Of a stretch of DNA of 64,000 bases, positions 13,401-25,400 are shown piece after piece; positions within the stretch are counted from its first letter, which is position 1; each line of letters starts with the position of its first letter. The notes beneath the pieces were generated by a model, which saw nothing but the letters and a program-made list of their open reading frames with translations, had not been told where the DNA came from and did not search any database. The translations under genes and the position numbers were made by a program. The stretch is from Helicoverpa zea (taxonomy: Eukaryota; Arthropoda; Insecta; Lepidoptera; Noctuidae): assembly GCF_022581195.2 (NCBI RefSeq), contig NC_061452.1:7633501-7697500 (forward strand), in the 5' to 3' direction.

Positions 13401-16400
13401 TTCGGAGAAATTCAAGTTTCCGCTACGCGAACGTTTGGCCATTAGCTAGTTTTCATATAAAGCGCTTACATAGAGAGCTGTAGATTTTTACATACGTTGT
13501 TTTGAATTTGTTTATATTTGTTTAAAAAACAGATTTAGAAAAAGTCGTAGGGTTTAAAAGATAAAAATATAAACGTAAAATACACTTATTAGGTCTTAGT
13601 TCTTAAAGTATGCAGTTTGGGGTCTGGATTTTCACGTTTACACAAACCTTGTAAGTGTCTCCAACATGTTGGCAAGTATCAATGATGTTCCGTTAGTAAT
13701 TAAAAAGTTATAGGATATTTTACCATGAATAGATCACTGTTTACAAAGCAGTCGAATATCACGACGTTCTAAAGGAATTGCATGGTAAAATGTTAAAGTT
13801 TAATCATTCAACTATTCACTTGCAAAATTTCATGTCATTAAATTCAGTAATTAAAGAAAGACAATTATAATACTGACGGAGCATCGAAAACCTACATAAT
13901 CCGACCAAGTTCGGATAGCTACAAAAAAGCGGCCGTGCCATATGTCTAAGAAACGTTCTTAACTTGGAAGGTTAGTATTTATTAATATGGTACAGTTGCG
14001 TACACAAGCGTTAGGAAAAAATAAAACAATTGTATTTCTTGATTGAAAAATATTTTTTTAATAATAACGCCACTATCTACGACATTTTAGTTAATATACG
14101 TAACGTTTATTAACGTTATTAGTCTATGGATTTAAAAAAAGTTCCGCCAGGACAACGTTCGCCCAGCGGAAACAAATTTTAGTTAATTTCTCCACAATGG
14201 CTGCATACAGAATTTTTTTTACCATACACAATTATAGGACATCATCCTCCGAGCCTTTTCCCAATCATGTTGGGGTTGGCTTCCAGTCTAACCGGATTCA
14301 GCTGAGTACCAGTGCTTTACACGAAGCGACTGCCTATCTGACCTCCTCAACCCAGTTACCCGGGCAACCCAATACCCCTTTGGTTAGACTGGTGTCAGAC
14401 TTACTGGCTTCTGTCTACCCGTAACGACTGCCAAGGATGGTCAATGACAGCCGGGACCTACAGTTTAACGTGCCATCCGAAACACAGCCAATGGTGTCTA
14501 AGATATACTTAGAAAGTACATACAAACTTAGAAAAGTTGCATTGGTACTTGCCTGACCTGGGATCGAACCCGCGCCCTCATACTTGAGAGGTTGGTCCTT
14601 TACCCACTAGGCCACCACGACTTTTTTTTTTACACAATTATAGGACGTCATACATTAATTATCTGCATAATTAAAATCTTTAAATTCAACAACATTCCGC
14701 TGCGCGAACGCACACCCCCATTAGACGGAGCTACTAAGAACCGTTTACTTCACGCTCTGCCAATCCGTCAAACAATATTGTATACGTATATGGGGGAGTG
14801 CTGGAAAGAGCACCCTCTTAGCTATGGAGCCTTAAAACTACCATTTAAATTCCCGACAGACTCCGTATACGAAAACTTCTGTGTACTAAGGGTCCGCCAA
14901 CTTTTTTCATACTCAAAGCTACGCTTGTCACACACCCTTATCAAAAAACGCGCTGACTACCAGGACAGAATTTGCAAACGGGTATTTAGGATACCCATAC
15001 CAAACGCCAACTCTAAACTAGCTAGACGCTGCTGTACACAGTACATCCAAGCACATACAATAAGGTCAACACAATTTGTGACCTAAGAGACTGTACACTC
15101 AATAATCACTTAATAAACAAATAGGCACTTAGCTACGGATAAACAAATAAACAACTTGATATGTCTTTTTACACAAATAAACTACTTCTCAAAATATTTG
15201 AAGTACCTATTTATAGTAATTAAAAATATTATTTTTTTATAAAAATAAAAAAAATATTGGCTTCGAAGATAATATGAGGTTATATAAAAAATATTACATG
15301 CATACAAGATTCGGCCGAAAAACAACCATTCTTGGTAGTGGGGTAATATTGTTTTGTTTTATAATGTGTTTACAGATTAATAATAAATATCATTCAAAGT
15401 CGAACGAAACGAAACTATTGTCGAATGTGAAACAAACATCGAAGTCATTAAATGACCATGTAGATAAATTACCGAAAAGCTCCAATACATCGTCACAAAG
15501 TTTAAGGGAAGCGAACAACGCACACGCTGAAGAGGTATTTATAAAATAATATTTTTTACATATACATAGGTGTGTATGTATGTATATAATTTACTTGATG
15601 AATAATTGAGAGATATAGAGGCCTACCAGTTTGAATTTTCTGTAATGCGTTAAGGCATTGTCTGCTTGCATATTTTTTTTAGGTGAAGCAATCTGCACGC
15701 TCTAACAATGAAATTGATGGAAAACATAGCGGAAAAGTCTCAGCGTCGCAACGATTGTCCAATTTAAGAGATCGTCTTAATACCGTGGATCTTATACCGT
15801 TGCAGTTGCCAGCTGCAAATAATGAATGTTTGGTTAGTAGAAAAATAATTATTTACATGATTTGCACTCGAGTGCAAAGATTTTTTGCTCATGGTCTTTT
15901 GATTCCCTCTCTGATTTTATACCCTTCCTTTGCTCGGTCGTCATTCTTGTGCATGTTTTTGGACTGTTATTAAGAATGATACCAATTTACTGTTTACTTC
16001 AAATTTTAAGGGAAATCAGTAACGTAACTTATACGCTATTTATTATTATTAAATATTACGCTATATTTTATCCCGGTACGGGTACATTAGTTGATTTTAT
16101 TGCTTACTATTTTCATATTTCACGTTTGTAATTGGTTGTCGATGTTTTAGGAAACCAGTGGTCCTGTCACGAATGTTGTGCCGGCTCACAACTTGGAGCC
16201 TCCACCTGATTCCACATCGTCGGTAGAAAAATTAGAGTGGACTTGTAAAAAGCTTGGACTTCCAGAACCTGTGTACAAGATGCATGAGATACGACCTAAA
16301 CGAGGGCCTCCCAGTTACGACTGCACCGTGAAAGTGAGTAACTATCCTAAACATTCTAGTTTGGTCAAAGGAAAACTGCTAATCACTTTGTTTTAAAACT

Positions 16401-19400
16401 TTTCTAATAGCCCAGTCAGTTGACAAAGGACAATGGGCACAAATATATGGGACCTGGTATACCCCACCAATAGCGATGTCATACATATCATTGGATAGGC
16501 CTTTTTATGTAGAACAACATTTACTATGACAGCTTTGCTGAAATGTTTGTCCGTTCCGAGATATAGATCAAAAACTGTGCAAAAGTTAAACTAAAGTTAA
16601 CTTAATAATCTATTGATATCTCAAGTTTTTAGAGGAAAAACTAAGTTCCACTAAGTGTAAGTCTCCTGAGTTCTTCCTGCTGTATCCGTTAGGGTCCATA
16701 ATTGTTACTATTATTTAGCATTTCAACCTTATACTGTACCAACTGGATATTGGGCATAATGATAAACCCCACCAATAACAAAGTCATACATATCGATGGA
16801 TAGGTCTTTTTTAACTGGAACAACATTTACTATGACAGCTTTGTTCTATTGTTTGTCAGTTCTGAGATATAGATAAAATACAAACTTAAAATTAATGCAC
16901 ATTAAGTGTTTAAAGGAAAATCTATACCTATATGTCGTCGATGTACTAAGTACCTGCTGTGAGTCTGCATTTGTTACTATATTTAGCAGTTCCACCTACG
17001 ATATGAATATAAGAATAATATCCACATTTCGTTCATACGTTACTTTGTACATTTAAATAATTCGATATGATCTTATTAGCCTTTTCCCAGCTATCTTGCG
17101 GTCGGCTTCCAGTCTAACCGGATGTAATTGCCTATCTGATCTCCTTACCCCAGTAATCTGGGCAACTCGATACCTCTTGGTAAGATTGGTTGCCAGTCTC
17201 TTTGTCTTCTGTTGTTACCCATGCACGACCATGGACCGACCGCACCAAGCGTTTGCTTATGATCCTTATGATCGATCGACACATGTGGCTGTTACTCAGA
17301 CAAGAGTTTCTCTTTCTCATGATCATTAAATCTTTCTCATTCTAAAGTACATAAAGATATTGATTCGACCGGCTTTTAGTTTAACCGAATGCAGCTGGGT
17401 GTTTTACAAGGAGTGACTGCCTATCTGACCTCCTCAACCCAGTTACCCGGGCAATTCAATACCTCTTGGTTAGACTGGTGTCAGACTTACTGAATTATGA
17501 CTATCCGCAATGACAGCCAAGAATGTTCAATGACAGCCGGAACCTACAGTTTAACGTGCCCTCCGAAACACAGTCATTGGTGTCCAAGATATACTTAGGT
17601 AGACAGTACCTACATACAAACTTAGAAAAGTTGCATTGGTACTTGCCTGACCTGGAATCGAACCCGCGCACTTGAGAGGTTGGTTCTTTAACGACAAGGT
17701 TACCACGACTTACATAATTATTATAAAAAAAATAAAGACACTGGTGTTATTTTTCAAAGAAAATCAGATTACAGTGTTGATTAGCATTGTTTTTTAGCCA
17801 TATCTCAGAACGGACAAACAATAGAACAAAGCTATCATAGTAAATGTTGTTCCAGTTAAAAAGACATATCCATCGATATGCATGACTTTGCTATTGGTGG
17901 TGGTTTATCATTATGCCAATATCCAGTTGGTTACAGTATAAGGTTGAAATGCTAAATAATAGTAACAATTATGAACCCTAACGGATACAGCAGGAAGAAC
18001 TCAGGAGACTTACACTTAGTGGAACTTAGTTTTTCCTCTAAAAACTTGAGATATCAATAGATTATTAAGTTAACTTTAGTTTAACTTTTGCACAGTTTTT
18101 GATCTATATCTCGGAACGGACAAACATTTCAGCAAAGCTGTCATAGTAAATGTTGTTCTACATAAAAAGGCCTATCCAATGATATGTATGACATCGCTAT
18201 TGGTGGGGTATACCAATCTGCCCATTGTCCTTTGTTAACACTTTCATTTTGACTGTATAATGATAAATTTTACGCGCACAAAATGTAAATGAGACTTCAT
18301 AAGGCTTTTGGAGCTAATCTACAGAGACAGTACAGCGTCAGTAAAGCTCCTTTCCCCAGGTCCAAAATTCCACATAGAGAAAGGCGTGAAACAGGGTGAT
18401 CCACTATCACCAAACCTCTTCACGTGTACGCTGTAGGATGTTTTCAAAAAGCTCACTGTGCCGTGGACATCAAAAGGTATCGCGATCAGGAGCAAAATAC
18501 TTACCAATTTGCGGTTTGCTGATGACATCGTCCTTTTTGCGTCCACATCAGAGGAACTCCAACAAATGCTCCAAGATCTGAGCATGGCAAGCCGAGAGGT
18601 TGGCCTTCAAATGAACATGACTAAGACACAGACAATGACCAACAGTACGAAACGTAGGGTCGAGGTAGACGGGCAAGCTCTACATTATGTCGACGAATAC
18701 ATCTACTTGGGCCAGTTAGTCTCTTTCGAAAACAGGCAACAGCGAGAAATCGACCGCCGCATTGAGAACGCCTGGATAAGCTACTGGTCCATGAAGCATT
18801 ACATGAAAGGGGACCTTCCCCTTTCACTCAAGCGAAAGCTAGTCGACATGTGTATCTTGCCCGTCCTAACCTACGGTGCACAAACTTGGTCTCTCACGGA
18901 GTGTCAGAAGTCCAAGCTCAAGGTTTGCCAAAGAGCAATGGAGCGTAGCATGCTAGGTATTAAGCGAACAGACCGGATACGCAATACCGTTATACGCTTC
19001 AAAACTGGAGTTTCCGATGTGGGCCAAAAAACAGCAAAATTAAAATGGGACTGGGCTGGACACGTTTTTCATTGTCACCCAGTGGATACCACAAGACGGC
19101 CACCATAGACGAGGTAGACCCCGCAAAAGATGGCGCGACGACCTGGACGCCTACAACCCTGATTGGTGGGAGGTATCAAAGGATCGACAGATGTGGAGAC
19201 GAAGTGGGGAGGAGCTTTGCTCAGCAGTGGGACAGTTCAGGCTAAAAATTAAATTAAATAAATGAAACATTTCTACTATAGGTACATACGTATGTAGACA
19301 ATAGGAAGATGTTCATAAGTTACATAAGCGTAATCTACACTAATATTATTAATCAATAATATTCTTAAGTGGTGGCCGTTTTTTCCTAACACGGTGGAGA

Positions 19401-22400
19401 ATTCATTGATTACTTAAGTCACTCCTTAGTGACGGATTGTTAAATAAAACCTTCTGTAAGGAATGGCTCAAGTCAAGTAACCATAAAATGTGTCTGAGTG
19501 CGGGGGTAAGATAATACAATTCGAACAGCAGATAGGTACCTTCTTTAAGGCATTCATAACCAAAGAAGTTCGTGTAAATTCATTCATTATTATCTTTTTC
19601 ATAGGTAGCATCGTATTGCATTTGCTCGTATCCTGACTCATCCCCATCTGAAGAATTAGCTAAAGAAGTAGGAGCTGTGAAATTACTTTCGGTTATAGAA
19701 AGTTCTGAAGCTGGCGGAATGCCCACTTCTTCAAGCAGCAATGCTATTGTATGTCTCACAGAATTGATCTCTGAACATGAAGCTGGACTCTGGGCGAATA
19801 CAGTACCGCATCTTTATAGGTACATGATTTAAATATTATTTAACCTTATGTATACAGATGGTGAAAGAAGCTAAAACGATGTAAAGTAAATAAACGTCCT
19901 ATATTAGCACTGCACTGGTCTTATTGAACAGAACTGTAAATACAAAAAAGATCGTATTTTCACAAGAATATCATAGCCATGGGCGTAGCCACACTGGGGC
20001 AAGCTGGGGCACTTGCCCCACCCTGGGCCATAGCTCTGACCTATAAGGTGTCTGATTAAACAATGTTTTTTTTACTAACTCTAACTAACAACATCAACAA
20101 TCATATGTACTATCCGTAAGTTATTGCACAAAAATTATCGACTTTGAAAAGAGCGCGATCAAAACAAAATGCACGCTCGAGTTCCCGAACATGCGCGGTG
20201 CACGCGTCATTTGAAAGCGAGCCGTATTCCCTAAAAGAATAGTTGCTATGTGGCGTAGCGAGCCGAGCCGTCCATCTAATCCAAAAAATAATGCATTGAA
20301 GGAGATGGAACTGGTAGATGTGATCAAAATTTCGGAAATGCAATTTTATCCTAGTGTAAAAACCGCGCTCGCTATTTTGCTTGCCCAGCCATGTACGGCC
20401 TGTACAATAGAACGATCGTTTATAATAATAATATAACAGTGCAGTGTAAGTAGCACAGTGGTTCTTAACCGGTGGTCCGCGGACCACTGGTGATCCCTGG
20501 AGGCATTCCGAGTGGTCCGCGAAGCTTAGTTGCGCGACGTGGCTATAGGTTATCTAACTAAGTCCTTTTTTTAAGTTCCTAAGTCACAATCATTCCTAGT
20601 TTAAGGGCCAGGGTCTCAACATTTGTATGCCTCCAATTAAGAGGACGAATTGGAATTTTTGGCGCCAAGGATCTCAATTTTTCTCAGTATATACAAAACG
20701 GATCAAAATACAACTTGGTTACCTGAAAGTTCATGATATAAACCTTATTTTGTTAGACGTAGAAACATGATTAGGTAACTTTTATAACAGAGAAAAATAT
20801 ATCAAACATACCTCTTTTTAAAAAGAGATTCACATATTATGGGCAAACGGGACCGATTTAAGCCTCTTAACTTTTTTAGTAGTTGAGTATATATATACTC
20901 TTTAAAATTGTAGAAGGAATTTTTATCAAATTATCATTTCTAAATAATAAAATTACAAAACCATTTTGTCGCTTACGACTTTTAGTTATAAGCTAGCGCG
21001 CGTATTGTTATCCTCGCCCCGCTCTGACGCTCCGACCCCTTTTGGCGCCTTAGATGCGCGTGCCGGATATGGAATTATTGTTGACCAATTCGTCGCCTTA
21101 AATTGTAATCCTGCTAGATATTAAGCATTTTGTGAGCATTTTGTAAGGATTTGCATCAATAAAGCATTTATTTATTTATTTTTATCGACTTATCTATGCG
21201 AGCGGGGGTTTTCGTATGGACGTAAATCGGGTTTGTCGTACCTAGTCCCCCCATTCATGAAAATGTATATTTGGGTGACATTTTACGAAGTTTTTGGTTT
21301 TGAGTCTTAAAAAATAATGAAAATATCGCGCTCGCTTCGCTCGCGTATTCGGAAGCTATATTATTTTTGTATTTGTCAAGAAACAAAAAGTTAAGTTCGT
21401 TTGGGCTAAATTTTACGTAATATTTGGTTTAAGTCCAATAAAAATTTCACGCTCGCTTCGCTCGCGTATTCAGAAACGATATGCCCTTATTTTTGCATTT
21501 GTTAACAAACAAAAACTTAAGTACGTTTGGGCTAAATTTTGCGTAATATTTGGTTTAAGTCCGATAAATATTTCAAGCTCGCTTCGCTCGCCTATTCAGA
21601 AACGATATGCCCTTATTTTTGCATTTGTTAACAAACAAAAAGTTAAGTACGTTTGGGCTAAATTTTACGTAATATTTGGTTAAGTCCGATAAAAATTTCG
21701 CGCTCGCGTATTCAGAAAATATATGCCCTTACTTTTGGCTTGTGTCCTGTGTGTGATTGTTTATGTTCTGTACCTGAAAATATAAACCTCTCAAATTAAG
21801 AGATTAACAAGTTTGAGATTAACGGCTCAAGATACAAAAAATCTGATGGCCCCCGCCCTCCCCCGGGGGATAGGTTAGGAGTCCAAAGCTGGCTACGCCC
21901 ATGATCATAGCTATCATAGCCTTTATAATTTATTCGTGTGATGGTTATCTTATATGATTTACTAGAGTTAAGGTGGTGTCTAGTTGTTTGTATGAAAATT
22001 GTAGTCTCATAACAAAACAATAATATCGGTTCTAATTTGCAGAGAAAAATATCATGAAAATTTGCCAAGTAACTGGCTAGAATTAGTGGAAAACTGTCCA
22101 AAAATAATTAAGGACAGAGTTGTGAACGGCCTTTTAGTACTTCTTCCCAATAATGAGGTATGTATGTTTAATAGTTTTACATAATTAATTATAAATATTA
22201 ACTTTGGTATACCTATTAATATTACCATCACCAATCGACCTCTGAAAGGTTATTAGGGCCAGTTTTCGGCAATGGCTTCATTATCCCAGAAAAACTATTC
22301 TTAAGTCATTTTGAGTTTGGCGCCGGGTGTCGCGAGATGACCTCCCGGCCACCGTAGGCGTGGGTCTGTGGGCGGTGAGTTCGGGTGGCTCATCGTCCCT

Positions 22401-25400
22401 CTGTCTGCTTAGACGACAGACCCGTGTCGACGGCGCGCATTGTTCCACGCGCTCCTCAAAGAGATGTCAGCAACCCCAGCGGGGCCCAGCAGGGCCAAGG
22501 CCTGCCGGGACTGCGGGTTGTTCGAAAGAGATACCGCGGCCCTGGTACATAAAAGGCCTATGACGGAACACGACGGTTTTTAGTCAGTAAGGGTCTGACA
22601 CTCCCTCACCGCTGCTAACCCACAGCGGGAGGGGTCATTTGATGATTTTTGACGTCGGAAAAAAAAAAGTCATTTTGAGTTTGAGTTTAACCGACTAAAA
22701 AGACAGCAGAACATACAGGTAAGGATATATATAGCCAAAAAAAGAACAAAACAACAGAAAGTTGACAGAAGAGATGTGGGGCGTCTTTGTATAAGGCGGT
22801 TTGCAATAAATGTATATAAAATTTACTTGAAAGCTAAATGTAATCTTATCAGCAGGAAGTATCGACGCCGTTAGAAACTACTACCGTATTAGACGATTCC
22901 ATGGACAGTGATTTGCCACCGTTACAATTCCCTGATGACAATTTTTGGAATGTATTCGTAACTGTTGCTAATTCGACTCTTGAAATTTGGCTGCGAATCA
23001 TTGGAACGCAATATAGTGTAAGTGCAATTATTTCATTAATTTATAGTCATGATTTTGATTGGCTCTTGGAAAACTAAGACTGATTTTATATACCGCTTTC
23101 GCGTTATGATGAGTTTCCTGACAGTTGTAATTTTTTCTTGCCACACGTACTACTTAAGAGTAATAAAAAATAAACTATCGAAAATAACAAAATAGCATTA
23201 TTAAAAAAAATGTGGTCTTTGTCAATTACATGGTATATAATTTTTCATATATTTAGTAAACTAAATAAATAATGCATAATAATTAAGAGTTCAAACAATT
23301 TAAAAAATGTCAGGAGCATGAATTGGAATTTGAGTTGCATCAATATCATTTGACGCGAGTTTCTGAATCGACAAAAAATTATGAAGAGTAAGTAGCAGCC
23401 ACCTTTAAATCGGTAATTCCGTTTTTTTTTCATCCGTATGTCATACCAAGCGATGCGGTATTTTATAACAATGGATTAAATTAATTACATCACTATAGCT
23501 ATCAGTTATGAACTGTCAGGTTAGTGAGTCAAAACGCGATAGCGTTGCACTTATAGTCAATATCAATGTATCTGTAAATATTATATTTGTTCTATTCCAG
23601 GATGCCTTCGAAACTCTATTATCTGATATGTCTAAATATTATGACCATTCTGGATCACCCGTGGATAAATCAATGATAATTAAAAACGCTTGGTGAGTTT
23701 TCTTGATTTACTGTAAACTAGTTTTTGCACGTGACAACGCGGTAAATATTTGATCAGCATTAGTATTAGTCTGACTTTCTACATTATGTATTGTGTTTAA
23801 TCGTGCCTACATGAAAGTTGCTGCGGCAGCTTGACCGGTATATCGGCGTATCGAAGGAACTTCTTTCGTTCATATTTGCGTAACGATAATAATGTAACAA
23901 GAAACAACACTGAAATAAAAATATACCTATAGAATTCAACTGTTTAAGTAAAGAATCGCGCCATATTCGCGCCAATTTCTCTTTAGACCTTTTTTTAACT
24001 GAATTATACTTCGGCCGTTCAGAGAATGCGTTCCTGACACCTATCAGTTAGTCACGACTAGTGATGGGCACAACATAACACTGAGTTCGTTACCGTTCCT
24101 TCAAAATGAACCGCCGCATTATTTTAAGATTATTTTCGTTTTAAATTGGCGGAATCATTTGTTTTATATTTTAGTTATTTAAGTGGAAACCAAAAAAAGG
24201 TAATATTCATATAATAAAATTGTTTTATTTATTCTTTGTTACAAGTACATTGAATTGAATGTGCGAACAGAATATTAATCAGACTCCGATTTGCTTGAGG
24301 AGGTGGTGTCTTCATCATCATCTTCGCCTACATGTATAATTATATTATTATCAATAACAGAATCAATCCTGATATCTCGGTCTAACAAAAGCCGGGTAAT
24401 CAAATAAAAACAGATCGAAAACACTTGAAAAACGTGGTCTATGCGCACGAAACGACAACGGACGGACGACTGTTTTAGCGTCACAAAATGGCGGCCCATA
24501 ACGCCATTTGGGGTTACCATTTTTAATCTAAGTATAAAAATGCGGTTTGGTCATAGTTTTATTTTTATATTTCATAAAAGTAAAAAGAAAATCAAAAGGT
24601 ATTATTTTATATTATAACTGTATAAGAACAGATTACGATACTTGCCTGTTATTTTTAGCACAGCACTACAAAATATAAACCGCTGACATAACCTTGTAAT
24701 AGCGCAGTATAGATTTAGAAAAATATTGTTTACCAAGTTATTTGACACTCAGTTTGGCACAAAATTATAACATTCATTGATTATTGATATAATAATGTTG
24801 TTTTAATGCTCCTCAATTGTTAAAACGGTAAACAACCAGCAAAAATATTTTTATCGTAACTGCAACGCCATTGCAAAGTTACGTCGTCAGTTCAATCGCG
24901 ACGTGTCAGGAACGCATTCTCTGAATGGCCGAACTATAACATTTTCAACTTTCTTTATTATAAATTCATACATTATTGAAACGATTTAACTAACATGATA
25001 ATTGCATTGCATATGCACCTAATATTCAAATCGAGAAAACAAACATTTAACGCCTAAATCAGATCAGATTAAAATACAGCTTCAAATAATTAAAGCTTAA
25101 AAAAAAGCTTTGCATTCCTTTCCTTTTACCTTTTCTGCCTTGTCCACGTATTTACCAGTTCGTATAAAATACATCTAACCCTGTATGTAACCGTGGTTAT
25201 AGGTATGCTGTAAATTTAGATGATGGCGGCTGGCAACGTGCTAAAATATTAGAGATAGAAGAAGACACGGCGACGGTTTTTCTTGGTGATCACGGCGATG
25301 ATGATGTAGTGTATATTAATAAGATAAAAATATTAGAGCCGCAATTTAGAAAACTTCCAGCACAGGTGAGTAGCACTTTTTATCCAACTTCCAACGACTT

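Larger units (their letters stand above)
13062..15086 (+). pseudogene. Retrotransposon RT-like ORF remnant, split by a DNA transposon
   Basis: Reading 13062-13126 joined to 14725-15086 gives one open frame: LPQGSTLGPSNLCDCSPL, then DGATKNRLLHALPIRQT and a basic C-terminal region ending SKLARRCCTQYIQAH. PQGS-LGP is the reverse-transcriptase motif of non-LTR elements. The frame is restored exactly when the inserted element and one copy of its 9-bp duplication are ignored. The next-door RT core (F-ADD) is absent, so it was already deleted or truncated. The family is uncertain. Confidence 0.55.
19978..21903. mobile_element. hAT element with CATGGGCGTAGCCA ends, 8-bp duplication
   Basis: The termini CATGGGCGTAGCCA and TGGCTACGCCCATG are flanked by ATCATAGC (19970-19977 and 21904-21911). 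It holds a hAT transposase C-terminal fragment, the end of a second hAT family and four ~120-bp tandem repeats. It is a defective relic in TDRD7 intron 7. Confidence 0.85.

Noticed and set aside
14570..14625. tRNA gene
   Set aside because: A and B boxes are present, but it is the head of a SINE with a body, tail and target duplication; the same holds at 42.4 and 63.45 kb.
15274..15375. Signal-anchor-like start (VILFCFIMCL) ahead of TDRD7 exon 4
   Set aside because: It is the intron's polypyrimidine tract read through. A strong acceptor (TTTACAG) at 15375 joins the following codons in phase with exon 3.
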